From Phycicoccus sp. Root101 (lineage in GTDB: Bacteria; Actinomycetota; Actinomycetes; Actinomycetales; Dermatophilaceae), in contig NZ_LMCM01000006.1 in the NCBI RefSeq assembly GCF_001426245.1, positions 408,865 to 472,864 on the forward strand: 64,000 bases of DNA. Reading direction: 5' to 3'. Shown piece by piece: positions 41,239-50,242 of this stretch (within the stretch, counting starts at the first letter, position 1; every line of letters begins with the position of its first letter). The notes beneath the pieces are model-generated. The model did no database searches. It was not told the DNA's origin and saw nothing but the letters and a program-made list of their open reading frames with translations. The position numbers and the translations under genes are program-made.

Positions 41239-43452
41239 GTGAGGTCCGGCAGCCACCGCCCCACACCCGCACGCCGAGCCGCCGACGGCCACCCGGACGT
41301 CCCGCAGGGCGCCAGCGCCACCGTGCACGTCCGCGAGCCCGTGGTCAGGGTCGGCCCGGACGGGGCCCTGCGCACCTGGTTCGACGGGCTGCCCGACGGG
41401 GTCCGCCCCGTCGTGGCCCTCACCGGCCTGCTGGGCACCGTCCTCGCGCTCACCAGCACCTCCGTGGTCCTGGCCCCGTCGGGATCCAGCGTGGCGGCGT
41501 GGTGGCCGGCCGCAGGGGTCTCCGTTGCTGCGCTCCTCTGGCTGCGCGGGCGGCAGCGCTGGGTGCTCGGCGCCGGGCTGTTCGTGGTCTCCGTCATCGG
41601 CAACCTCCTCGGTGACCGGTCCCTGCCCGTCGCACTCGGGTTCGCTGCCGCGAACCTCGCCGAGACCGTCGTCGTCACCGTCCTGCTCGTCCGCGCCGGC
41701 GGGGCCCGGACCGCACTCGCGTCGATGGCCGGACTCGGTCACTTCCTCAAGGCGTGCACGGCGGGGGTCGCGGTCATCGCCGTGGGAGCCGGTGTCACCG
41801 TCCAGCTCTCCGGCACCGGGGACTTCCTCGACGTGGCCCGCGCCGTCGGCGCCTCGCACGGGGCGGCCCTCCTGCTGGTGCTGCCGTGGTTCCTCGGCGC
41901 CTCTCCGACGCCGCGCCGGCGCCGGACCGAGCGCATCACCCAGTGGCTGGCCCTGCTGGCCGTGGTCGCGCTCGTCTTCGCCCCGGGACAGAGCCTGCCA
42001 CTGGCCTTCGTCCCGTTCGTCCCGCTGATGTGGGGCGCGGTGCGGATGGGCCAGCGCACGGTCTGTGCGCAGCTCGTGACGGCAGGCATCCTCGGCACCG
42101 TGCTCAGCTCCCTGGGAGGAGGGCCGTTCGCGCACATGTCGGCGGGTCGGCCGCCCGAGGTCATCACGGCCCTGGTGCAGGCGTTCGTGGTCAGCGCGGC
42201 CCTCCTCGTCCTCCCCCTGTCCGTGGCCATCCGGCAGCGCCAGGTCGCGATGACCGAGCTGGAGCGCAGCGAGGCGTTGTTCCGCCACGGCTTCAACGGC
42301 GCGCGAGTCGGCATGCTGCTGCTGCGTAGACGAGAGGGTGCCCTGCGGGTGGTCGAGCTCAATGCCGTGGCCCTGCGCCTGCTCACGGGCGACGACGCAC
42401 GCACCGAGGCCGACCTGCTGGACGAGAGCTGGTCGCTGCTGCTCGACCCCGTGAGCGCCCTCGAGGTCGACTCCGTGGTCCCGGGGTCCCCCGTGTCGGT
42501 GCTCAGCGACGACGAGGCCTCACCTGGCTGGCAGGGCGAGGTGCAGGTGGCGCGTCCCTCGCGGGCCTGGCTCGAGGTGACGCTGTCCCCCCTCGACGAG
42601 TACGGCGGCGACCTCTACACGGCCCAGCTCGTCGACGTCACCGAGCGGCGCGAGGCCGAGGCCCAGCTGCGCTCGGCCCTGGACAAGGAGCGTCGGGCGG
42701 TGGAACGGCTCACCGAGCTCGACCAGGCCAAGGACGACTTCGTCACCAACATCAGCCACGAGCTGCGCACGCCGATCACCAGCGTCATCGGCTACGCGGA
42801 GATGCTCACCGAGGGTGACGCCGGGGACCTCAACCGCCTCCAGCTGAGCATGGTCGAGAAGGTCGAGCGCAACGCCGGCCGCCTGCTGTCCCTCATCGAG
42901 GACGTGCTGGCGGTGTCGCGGGTCGATGCGGGCAGCTTCTCGTTCACCCCCACCGAGGTCGACGTCGTCCACTGCTCGTGGCAGGCGTGCGAGGCCCTCG
43001 AGAAGATGGCTCGCGACGCCGAGGTCACCCTGGCCGTCGTCGCGCCCCACGACCCCGTCCTCGTCGCCGGCGACGTGGGACAGCTGGAGCGGGCCCTGCT
43101 CAACCTGGCCTCCAACGCCGTGAAGTTCACCCCCGCGGGTGGTCGGGTGACCGTGCGCGTCGACGAGACCCACGACGACACCGTGCGGATCGCGGTGGAG
43201 GACACCGGCATGGGCGTCCCCGAGGCCGAGGCGCACCGCCTGTTCGAGCGGTTCTTCCGGTCCAGCACGGCCCAGGCCGAGGCCATCCAGGGCACGGGAC
43301 TCGGCCTGACCATCGTCAGCTCCATCGCGCGAGCCCACCACGGCGAGATCGACTACGCGCCGCGGCCCGGCGGCGGGTCGGTCTTCACGATCACGCTGCC
43401 CCGCATCCACGCCACCGGGGTGCGGGCGCCGGCCCGGGGCCACCTCGGCTAG
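41239..43452 (+). CDS. MASE1-like membrane histidine kinase with PAS domain
   Basis: This protein of about 737 residues starts with a membrane region of eight or so segments of MASE1 type (about 45-330). A PAS domain (about 350-480) and a HisKA domain with NISHELRTPITSVIGYAEML follow, then a HATPase_c domain (LNLASNAVKFTPAGGR, EDTGMGV, GTGLGLTIV). It should autophosphorylate on the His of SHELRTP; no response regulator is adjacent, so it is an orphan kinase. The GTG start at 41239 is uncertain; the open frame extends to 41044 across the hairpin. The TAG stop shares a CTAG with the convergent acyl-CoA dehydrogenase gene. Confidence 0.88.
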   Translation: MRSGSHRPTPARRAADGHPDVPQGASATVHVREPVVRVGPDGALRTWFDGLPDGVRPVVALTGLLGTVLALTSTSVVLAPSGSSVAAWWPAAGVSVAALLWLRGRQRWVLGAGLFVVSVIGNLLGDRSLPVALGFAAANLAETVVVTVLLVRAGGARTALASMAGLGHFLKACTAGVAVIAVGAGVTVQLSGTGDFLDVARAVGASHGAALLLVLPWFLGASPTPRRRRTERITQWLALLAVVALVFAPGQSLPLAFVPFVPLMWGAVRMGQRTVCAQLVTAGILGTVLSSLGGGPFAHMSAGRPPEVITALVQAFVVSAALLVLPLSVAIRQRQVAMTELERSEALFRHGFNGARVGMLLLRRREGALRVVELNAVALRLLTGDDARTEADLLDESWSLLLDPVSALEVDSVVPGSPVSVLSDDEASPGWQGEVQVARPSRAWLEVTLSPLDEYGGDLYTAQLVDVTERREAEAQLRSALDKERRAVERLTELDQAKDDFVTNISHELRTPITSVIGYAEMLTEGDAGDLNRLQLSMVEKVERNAGRLLSLIEDVLAVSRVDAGSFSFTPTEVDVVHCSWQACEALEKMARDAEVTLAVVAPHDPVLVAGDVGQLERALLNLASNAVKFTPAGGRVTVRVDETHDDTVRIAVEDTGMGVPEAEAHRLFERFFRSSTAQAEAIQGTGLGLTIVSSIARAHHGEIDYAPRPGGGSVFTITLPRIHATGVRAPARGHLG

Positions 43453-44621
43453 ACGAAGGCGCCGATGCCGGTGATCTCGCGGCCGACGATGAGGGTGTTG
43501 ATCTCGCGCGTGCCCTCGTAGGAGTAGATCGCCTCCGCGTCCGCCACGAACCGGCCGACCTGGTGGTCGAGCAGGATCCCGTTGCCGCCCAACAGCTCGC
43601 GGGCATAGCCCACGGTCTCGCGCATGCGCACGGTGCAGAACGCCTTCGCCAGGGAGGCCTGGGCGTCGGTGGCCTTCCCCGCGTCCTGCAGGTGGCTCAG
43701 CTGCACGCACAGGGCTGCCGAGGCCGTCGTGTTGCCGAGCATCTGGACCAGCAGGTCCTGGATGAGCTGGAACCCACCGATCTTCTGCCCGAACTGCTCC
43801 CGCTCGGTGGCGTAGGCCAGCGCGTGCTCGTAGGCACCCAGCGCACAGCCCACCGCCATCCAGGCCACCCCGGCCCGGGTCATGAGCAGGACCCGACCGG
43901 TGTCGTCGAAGGAGTTCGCGTGCTGCAGCCGGTTTGCCTCGGGCACCCGCACCCCGTCGAGCGTGATGTGCGCGTTCTGCACGACGCGCAGCGCGATCTT
44001 GTCGCCGATCGCCTCGGTGCTGAACCCCGGGGTGTCCTTCTCGACGACGAACCCGAGCACCTCGTCGCTGGCCGTGTCGCGCGCCCAGATGATCGTCAGG
44101 TCGGCGAAGGTCGCGTTGCCGATCCACTTCTTCTCGCCGTCGAGCACCCACTCGTCGCCGTCGCGGGTGGCGGTGGTGGTCAACCCACCGGCGGCACCCG
44201 ACCCGGCGTCGGGCTCGGTGAGCCCGAAGGCACCGATCTTCTCCCACCGCGCCATGGCCGGGAGCCAGCGCTCCTTCTGCTCGTCGGACCCGCAGAGGTG
44301 GATCGAACCCATGGCCAGGCCGCTGTGGACGCCGTGGAACGTCGCGATCGACGGGTCGACCCTGGCCATCTCCATCGCGAGCATCCCGTCGAGCAGGAAC
44401 CTGCGCTTGCCCCCACCGGGTCCGTCGAACGCGAGGCCTGCCGTGCCCAGGGCCGCCAGCCCCGGGATGATCTCGAACGGGAAGGTCGCGTGCACCCAGT
44501 GGTCGGTGATGATCGGTGCCACCTCGCGAGCGAGGAACTCCCTCATCCCCAGCAGGACCTCGCGCTCGTCGTCGTCGAGGTGGCCTTCGAGGCCGTAGAA
44601 GTCAGTCGTCGGTGCGCCCAT
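43449..44621 (-). CDS. Acyl-CoA dehydrogenase family protein (glutaryl-CoA dehydrogenase-like)
   Basis: This 390-residue flavoenzyme has the acyl-CoA dehydrogenase fold. It shows GAFGLTEPDAGSGA, KKWIGNATFADL, REQFGQKIGGFQL and ELLGGNGIL, then YSYEGTREINTLIVGREITG with the catalytic Glu in YEGT. The spacing resembles glutaryl-CoA dehydrogenase and related enzymes, but substrate is not certain. TAGCGT lies 8 nt before the ATG on the minus strand. The start lies 20 nt inside the end of the homocysteine methyltransferase gene, so the two overlap in the same direction. Electrons should pass to an electron-transfer flavoprotein. Confidence 0.88.
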   Translation of the reverse strand: MGAPTTDFYGLEGHLDDDEREVLLGMREFLAREVAPIITDHWVHATFPFEIIPGLAALGTAGLAFDGPGGGKRRFLLDGMLAMEMARVDPSIATFHGVHSGLAMGSIHLCGSDEQKERWLPAMARWEKIGAFGLTEPDAGSGAAGGLTTTATRDGDEWVLDGEKKWIGNATFADLTIIWARDTASDEVLGFVVEKDTPGFSTEAIGDKIALRVVQNAHITLDGVRVPEANRLQHANSFDDTGRVLLMTRAGVAWMAVGCALGAYEHALAYATEREQFGQKIGGFQLIQDLLVQMLGNTTASAALCVQLSHLQDAGKATDAQASLAKAFCTVRMRETVGYARELLGGNGILLDHQVGRFVADAEAIYSYEGTREINTLIVGREITGIGAFV

Positions 44622-45504
44622 GCTCCAGCACGCTAGCCGCGATCGCCCGCACGTGCCGGTCGTCGGTGCCGCAGCAGCCCCCGACCACGTCCACGGCCGG
44701 CATCCGTTGCAGCAACGCGGCATACGCCCGGCCGAGCTCGTCCGGGTCGCCGGCGTCCAGCTCCTCGGCGGCGTCGAGCTGTGCGTGGCTCATCCGGGAG
44801 GCGTTGCCGCGGAACCCGACCAGTCGGCCGACCCAGTCCCCGTCGTCGAGGGCGGGCGCGACGTGGTCGGGGTGCGCGCAGTTCACCATGAAGCCCGTCG
44901 CCGACCCGTCCGTCTCGTGGTCCACCACCTCCACGGCCTCCCGCAGGCCGACGCCGCCGGGAAGGCGACCGTCGGTCTCCACCGTGAACGACACCACTGC
45001 CGGGATCCCCACGTCGCGAGCCGCCCGGACGAACCCGACCGCCTCCGCGACGTACGTGACCGTCAGCAGGGCGACCTGGTCCGCGCCCGCCTCGGCGAGC
45101 GCCGCGACCTGCGGCCGGTGGTAGGACTGCGCCCCTTCGACCGTCATCTCGTGGCCCACGACGTACCCGTCGCCCCGGGGGCCGAGGACGCCGTTGACGC
45201 TGGCCGAGGGCAGCTGGTCGGCGAGCTCCCGGGCGAACTGCACGGCCTCCGTGTTGACCTCGCGCAGCGCCGCCTCGTCGTACCCCAGCCGGGTGCCCCA
45301 GTCCGGGTTCGCGCGCCACGTCACCGTGTCGACGAGGAAGTGGGCTCCCGTCCCGCGGGCCAGCTCGAGGTATGGCGCCCAGTACGTCCGGAGCGCGGCC
45401 CGCCCCTGATCGTCGTCGAGCAGCGGGAAGGCGGCGAAGTCCGGCAGGTCGAGGCCCTGGTGGAAGATCAGCGAGGTCTCGAGGCCGCCGTCGGTGAGGC
45501 GCAC
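44602..45504 (-). CDS. Homocysteine S-methyltransferase family protein
   Basis: This 300-residue zinc-dependent methyltransferase begins with RLTDGGLETSLIFHQG. The Zn-binding cysteines are in MVNCAHPDH and VVGGCCGTDD, as in MmuM/BhmT-type enzymes that move a methyl group from S-methylmethionine or a betaine to homocysteine. The GTG start has TACCGT 6 nt upstream (leaderless type). The stop lies 20 nt inside the acyl-CoA dehydrogenase gene that follows. No other methionine genes are close. Confidence 0.88.
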   Translation of the reverse strand: MRLTDGGLETSLIFHQGLDLPDFAAFPLLDDDQGRAALRTYWAPYLELARGTGAHFLVDTVTWRANPDWGTRLGYDEAALREVNTEAVQFARELADQLPSASVNGVLGPRGDGYVVGHEMTVEGAQSYHRPQVAALAEAGADQVALLTVTYVAEAVGFVRAARDVGIPAVVSFTVETDGRLPGGVGLREAVEVVDHETDGSATGFMVNCAHPDHVAPALDDGDWVGRLVGFRGNASRMSHAQLDAAEELDAGDPDELGRAYAALLQRMPAVDVVGGCCGTDDRHVRAIAASVLEHGRTDD

Positions 45505-45590
45505 CCGTCCACGGTAGACCGGCCCGTCGCTCGCGTCGACGGGCTCGCGCGTCCGTTGCCGCCCCGGTGCGGCAGGATGGGTGCGCTGCC

Positions 45591-45640
45591 GGGATCCCAC
45601 GGACTCCCAGGGAACCCACGGGAACCCACGGAACCCCGGA
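45591..45640 (+). repeat. Five degenerate 10-bp repeats
   Basis: Consecutive decamers GGGATCCCAC, GGACTCCCAG, GGAACCCACG, GGAACCCACG and GAACCCCGGA follow one another in the promoter region between two divergent genes, one repeat per DNA helical turn. The rest of the 273-nt gap (45505-45777) shows only a gggggag Shine-Dalgarno site before the CNNM gene. Confidence 0.65.
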
Positions 45641-45777
45641 GGGCACACCGGCGTTGCCACCACCGAGTGACCCTGTCCGCACCAGAGCACCCGACCACGG
45701 AGATCCATGGAACCCCCCAGTACGCCGGGACGCGCCCGGCGCGTCGGTCCCACCCCACCCCACGGGGGAGCTGACGC

Positions 45778-47193
45778 GTGACCGCGGTGCTGTCCCTCCT
45801 GCTCGGCATCCTCGTCGTCCTGCTCATCACCGCCCTCACCGGCTACTTCGTGGCCCAGGAGTTCGCCTACATGGCCGTGGACCGGTCGCGCCTGGCCTCC
45901 CGTGCCGAGGCCGGTGACCCGGTCGCCGCCCGCGCCCTGGCGGTCACCCGGCGCACGTCCTTCATGTTGTCCGGAGCCCAGCTCGGCATCACCGTCACCG
46001 GGCTCGTGGTCGGTTACGTGGCCGAACCGCTGATCGGTGAGTCCCTCTCGGACCTGCTCGGTGGCACGCCCGTGCCGACCGGTGTCGGACTGGCCGTCGG
46101 CACGGTGATCGCCCTCGGGTTCTCCACCGTGGTGCAGATGGTCTTCGGTGAGCTCTTCCCGAAGAACCTCGCCATCGCCCGGCCCGAGCCGATCGCGCGC
46201 TGGCTGTCGCGGTCGACGACGATCTACCTCACGGTCTTCGGGTGGCTGATCCAGGTGTTCGACCGGGCGTCCAACGTCCTGCTGCGTGCCCTGGGCATCC
46301 AGCCGGTCCACGACGTCGAGCACTCCGCGAGTGCCCGCGACCTCGAGCACATCGTGGCGGAGTCGCGCGAGAGCGGAGACCTCTCCCCCGAGCTGTCGCT
46401 GCTGCTCGAACGCGTCCTCGACTTCCCCCGGCGCGACGTCGAGCACGCGATGGTCCCCCGTCCGCGGGTGGACACGGTCGACCCGCGCCACACCGTCGAC
46501 GACGTCCGCAGCCTCATGGCGGCCGGCCACTCCCGCTACCCCGTGCTGGCCGAGGACGGAAACAGCGTGCTGGGGGTGGTCGAGCTGTACGACGTGCTCG
46601 CCACCTCCGGCCTCGGCGCCCGGTCGGTCACCGAGCTCATGCAGGAGCCGGTCGTGGTGCCGACGACGATGGCCCTGCCCGACGCAGTCCGCGAGCTCGT
46701 GGGGCGACGGCGTGAGCTGGCCTGCGTGATCGACGAGTACGGCTCGTTCGCCGGCATCCTCACGCTCGAGGACATGGCGGAGGAGCTCGTGGGCGAGCTG
46801 ACGGACGAGCACGACGACGCCGTGTCGGAGCCGGTCCCCGCACCCGACGCGGACGGTTCGTGGCTGCTCTCCGGCGACCTGCCCCTGGACGAGGCCGAGC
46901 GCCTGCTGGGCCGAGCCCTCCCCGTCGGTGACCACGAGACCGTGTCCGGCCTCGTCATCGCCCACCACGGGGCGCTGCCGGACCCCGGTGACACCGTGGT
47001 CGTCGAGCTGCCGATCGACCCGGCCGAGCTGGCCGAGGACGGCGAGCCGACGCCCTACGTCGCCGTCATCGAGGTGCTCGAGGTCGAACGGTATGTTCCC
47101 GCGAGCGTCCGACTGCGGGTCGAGCGGGCCCCCGAGCCGCAGAGCGGCGAGGCGGATGCCGCTGGACCGCACCAGCCCGAGGAGCAGTCATGA
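45778..47193 (+). CDS. CNNM/CorC (HlyC-CorC) family membrane protein
   Basis: This 471-residue protein has an N-terminal CNNM/DUF21 membrane domain (1-190; TALTGYFVAQEFAYMAVDRSR, QLGITVTGLVVGY, ELFPKNLAIARPEP). Two CBS domains follow (about 220-345; MVPRPRVDTVDPRHTVDD, IDEYGSFAGILTLEDM), then a CorC_HlyC domain (about 360-450). Such proteins are linked with Mg2+/Co2+ transport or Na+/Mg2+ exchange. GGGGGAG lies 7 nt before the GTG. It overlaps the second CNNM gene by 4 nt; the pair probably works as a heteromer. Confidence 0.9.
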   Translation: MTAVLSLLLGILVVLLITALTGYFVAQEFAYMAVDRSRLASRAEAGDPVAARALAVTRRTSFMLSGAQLGITVTGLVVGYVAEPLIGESLSDLLGGTPVPTGVGLAVGTVIALGFSTVVQMVFGELFPKNLAIARPEPIARWLSRSTTIYLTVFGWLIQVFDRASNVLLRALGIQPVHDVEHSASARDLEHIVAESRESGDLSPELSLLLERVLDFPRRDVEHAMVPRPRVDTVDPRHTVDDVRSLMAAGHSRYPVLAEDGNSVLGVVELYDVLATSGLGARSVTELMQEPVVVPTTMALPDAVRELVGRRRELACVIDEYGSFAGILTLEDMAEELVGELTDEHDDAVSEPVPAPDADGSWLLSGDLPLDEAERLLGRALPVGDHETVSGLVIAHHGALPDPGDTVVVELPIDPAELAEDGEPTPYVAVIEVLEVERYVPASVRLRVERAPEPQSGEADAAGPHQPEEQS

Positions 47194-48197
47194 GCAACAC
47201 CTGGGTGATCCTCGCGGCCACCGTCGCCATCATCGCGCTGTCCGCGTTCTTCGTCGCGATCGAGTTCGCGCTCATGTCGGCCAAGCGGCACCGGCTCCAG
47301 GACGCGGCGCACCACAGCCGGGCCGCACGTGCCGCGCTGCGCAGCTCGCACGAGCTGACCCTGCTGCTCGCCGGCTCCCAGCTCGGCATCACCGTCTGCA
47401 CCCTGGCCCTCGGTGCGATCACCAAGCCGGCGGTCCACCACTGGTTCATGCCGCCGCTGGAGGCCACCGGCCTGCCGGTCTGGGCCGCCGACGTCGTCGC
47501 CTTCGTCCTCGCCCTGGTGGTGGTGACGTTCCTGCACCTCGTCGTGGGCGAGATGGCGCCGAAGTCGTGGGCGATCGCCCACCCCGAGCGTTCCGCCACG
47601 ATGCTGGCGCTGCCGATGCGGGGGTTCATGTGGGCGACCCGGCCCCTGCTGCGGTCCCTCAACGCGGTCGCCAACTGGTGCCTGCGCCGGGTCGGGGTCG
47701 AGCCGACGGACCAGGTGGCCTCGGGCCGCAGCCCCGAGGACCTGCGGTCCCTTCTGGAGCACTCCACCAGCGTCGGGACGCTCGACACGGCGTACTCCGC
47801 CCAGCTCTCCGGGGCGCTGGACCTCCAGACGCTCACGCTGGCGGACCTGGTCGACGACCACGGGGCCCTGACCTCGGTCGGGGTCGATGCGACGGCGGCC
47901 GACCTCTGGGAGACCTCGCGGCGCACCGGCCACCTCCGGGTCCTGGTCCGCGACGGACGCAGCGTCCTGGGCGTCGTCCACGTCCGCGACGCCCTCACCT
48001 CGGATCCCGGGCAACCGGTGACCGTGATCATGCGCCACCCCGAGACGATGCCACCGGGTGCCCTGGTCCACCAGGCCCTGACCCGGATGAAGCAGACCAG
48101 CACCCAGCTGGTCGTCGTGGCCGAACCGGGCGGCCCTGCGCTCGGGGTGGTCGGGGTCCCCGACATCCTGCAACGCCTGATGCCCGAACCGGCCTGA
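47190..48197 (+). CDS. CNNM family membrane protein, short form
   Basis: This 335-residue protein has the CNNM membrane domain (FFVAIEFALMSAKRHRLQ, GSQLGITVCTLALGAITKP, GEMAPKSWAIAHPER) and a degenerate CBS pair (about 215-330). It lacks the C-terminal CorC_HlyC domain of its neighbour. The ATG overlaps the upstream stop (ATGA). Paired long and short CNNM genes are common in actinobacteria; a heteromeric transporter is the likely arrangement, not shown by experiment here. Confidence 0.9.
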   Translation: MSNTWVILAATVAIIALSAFFVAIEFALMSAKRHRLQDAAHHSRAARAALRSSHELTLLLAGSQLGITVCTLALGAITKPAVHHWFMPPLEATGLPVWAADVVAFVLALVVVTFLHLVVGEMAPKSWAIAHPERSATMLALPMRGFMWATRPLLRSLNAVANWCLRRVGVEPTDQVASGRSPEDLRSLLEHSTSVGTLDTAYSAQLSGALDLQTLTLADLVDDHGALTSVGVDATAADLWETSRRTGHLRVLVRDGRSVLGVVHVRDALTSDPGQPVTVIMRHPETMPPGALVHQALTRMKQTSTQLVVVAEPGGPALGVVGVPDILQRLMPEPA

Positions 48198-48208
48198 CCG
48201 GCTGCGGG

Positions 48209-49177
48209 CTAGAACCCCGCGGGGGCGTGCGGCACGTACGACGCCTCGAGTCTCGCGACCTCGTCGTCGGTGAGCTCCAGGTCCAGGGCCGCCACGGCGT
48301 CCTCGAGGTGGCCCACCCGGGTCGCCCCGACGATCGGTGCGGTCACCACCGGGTTCCGCAGCACCCAGGCCAGCGCGACCTGCGCCCTGGGCACGCCCCT
48401 GGCCGCCGCCACCTCGCCCACGGCGTCGACGACGGCCCGGTCGGCCTCGCCGTACAGGGTCCGGCCGAACTCGTCGGTCTCGCTGCGACTGGTCTGCTCG
48501 CCCCACTCCCGGGTGAGCAGGCCGCGCGCCAGTGGGCTCCACGGGATGACCCCCACCCCCTGGTCGGCGCACAGCGGCAGCATCTCGCGCTCCTCCTCGC
48601 GGTTGAGGAGGTTGTAGTGGTCCTGCATCGACACGAACGGCGTCCACCCGTTGGCCCGTGCGGTCTCCTGCGCCTTGGCGAACTGCCACGCCCACATCGA
48701 CGACGCCCCGAGGTAGCGCACCTTCCCCGACCGGACGACGTCGTGCAGTGCCTCCATCGTCTCCTCGACCGGCGTGTGCGGGTCCCAGCGGTGGATCTGG
48801 TAGAGGTCGACGAAGTCGGTGCCCAGGCGCGCGAGGCTGGCGTCGATGGCGGCGAGGATCGCCTTGCGGGACAGCCCGGCGCCGTTCGGCCCGTCGTGCA
48901 TGCGGCCGTGCACCTTGGTCGCGACGACGAACTCGTCGCGGCGCCCGTACTCCGCCAGGGCGCGTCCGACGATCTCCTCGCTGCTGCCTGCCGAGTAGAC
49001 GTTCGCGGTGTCGAAGAACGTGATCCCCGCCTCCACGGCCTGACGCAGCAGTGGCCGGCTGGCCTCCTCGTCGAGGGTCCAGGAGTGGTTGCCCCGGTCC
49101 GGCTCGCCGAAGCTCATGCACCCCAGCACGAACCGTGAGACATCCAGTCCGGTGGATCCGAGCTTCACGTACTCCAT
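48209..49177 (-). CDS. Aldo/keto reductase
   Basis: This 322-residue NADPH-dependent oxidoreductase has the (beta/alpha)8 barrel of the family. It starts MEYVKLGSTGLDVSRFVLG, with Asp in FFDTANVY, the catalytic Tyr in the same motif, Lys in VATKVHG and His in YQIHRWD. The phosphate-binding end has VTAPIVGATRVGHLED. GAGAGG precedes the ATG by about 5 nt; an upstream GTG is less likely. It is convergent with the CNNM genes and divergent from the formamidase-like gene. The substrate is unknown. Confidence 0.92.
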   Translation of the reverse strand: MEYVKLGSTGLDVSRFVLGCMSFGEPDRGNHSWTLDEEASRPLLRQAVEAGITFFDTANVYSAGSSEEIVGRALAEYGRRDEFVVATKVHGRMHDGPNGAGLSRKAILAAIDASLARLGTDFVDLYQIHRWDPHTPVEETMEALHDVVRSGKVRYLGASSMWAWQFAKAQETARANGWTPFVSMQDHYNLLNREEEREMLPLCADQGVGVIPWSPLARGLLTREWGEQTSRSETDEFGRTLYGEADRAVVDAVGEVAAARGVPRAQVALAWVLRNPVVTAPIVGATRVGHLEDAVAALDLELTDDEVARLEASYVPHAPAGF

Positions 49178-49302
49178 GGGGTCCTCTCCGCAGGGGCCAC
49201 GGCCGGACGGCTGTGGCAGGGTCGGTCCCATCGTCACCTCGGCTGCCCCGCACCGCCACCCGGCACCAGCCCACCACCACCCGGACCACCACCTGGAGCA
49301 CC

Positions 49303-50229
49303 GTGATCCACCACCTCCCCGTCAGCCCCGCCACCGTCGTCGAGACCGTCTCCCGGGACAGCCCCCCGGTGCTCACGGTGCAACCCGGTGACACCGTCGT
49401 CCTGGAGTCGCTCGACTCGGGCGGCCACCTCGAGCGCCAGACCTTCCCCGGTGAGGACCGCCCGCGGATGTTCACTCCCCGCCGTGGTCACTGCCTGACC
49501 GGGCCCGTGGCCGTCGACGGAGCGCGTCCCGGCGACGTGCTCGCGGTGCACTTCTCCGCCATCGACCCCGGTCCGTGGGGCTGGACCGCCTCCGGCGGCG
49601 CCGACTCGTGGCTCAACCACCGTCTCGGACTGGGCGAGGGGCACGGTGGGCACCTCCTGTGGGAGGTCGACACCTCCGCGGGCCTGGCCCGCAGCCACCT
49701 CGGGTATGCCGTGCCGCTGGCACCGTTCCTGGGCGTCGTCGGCGTGGCGTGCGACGTCGACGGAGAGCTGTCGACCGTGCCCCCGAGGCCGGAGAGCGGC
49801 GGCAACATGGACTGCCGCGACCTCGTGGCCGGTTCGACGCTGTTCCTGCCCGTCAACGTCCCGGGCGCCCTCCTCACGGCGGGCGACGGCCACGCGGCCC
49901 AGGGCCACGGAGAGGTCGGCGGGACCGCGATCGAGTGCCCGATGACGACGACGATGGCGCTCGACGTCGTCGTCGACCCGCCGTTGCGGACCGTGCACGC
50001 GCTCACCCCGACCGCCCGGCTGACCCTGGGGTTCGACACCGACCTCAACACCGCGACCGCTGCCGCCCTCGACGCGATGGTCACGTGGATGGAGTCGCTG
50101 CTCTCGGTCACCCGCGCCGAGGCCCTGGCGCTGTCGAGCGCAGCGGTCGACCTGCACGTCACCCAGGTCGCCAACCAGACCTGGGGTGTGCACGCCTCAC
50201 TCGGCCACGAGGCCCTGCTGCGCGGGTGA
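49303..50229 (+). CDS. Acetamidase/formamidase family protein
   Basis: This 308-residue protein is of the FmdA/AmdA family, which hydrolyses formamide or acetamide to ammonia. The N-terminal VLTVQPGDTVVLES, the central PLAPFLGVVGVACD and RPESGGNMDCRDL, and GHAAQGHGEVGGTAIECPM are the family landmarks. GGAG stands 5 nt before the GTG. It is monocistronic between an aldo/keto reductase and a PEP-mutase-like gene. A role in amide nitrogen use is the family default. Confidence 0.9.
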   Translation: MIHHLPVSPATVVETVSRDSPPVLTVQPGDTVVLESLDSGGHLERQTFPGEDRPRMFTPRRGHCLTGPVAVDGARPGDVLAVHFSAIDPGPWGWTASGGADSWLNHRLGLGEGHGGHLLWEVDTSAGLARSHLGYAVPLAPFLGVVGVACDVDGELSTVPPRPESGGNMDCRDLVAGSTLFLPVNVPGALLTAGDGHAAQGHGEVGGTAIECPMTTTMALDVVVDPPLRTVHALTPTARLTLGFDTDLNTATAAALDAMVTWMESLLSVTRAEALALSSAAVDLHVTQVANQTWGVHASLGHEALLRG

Positions 50230-50242
50230 CCCTCCCGGGCCG

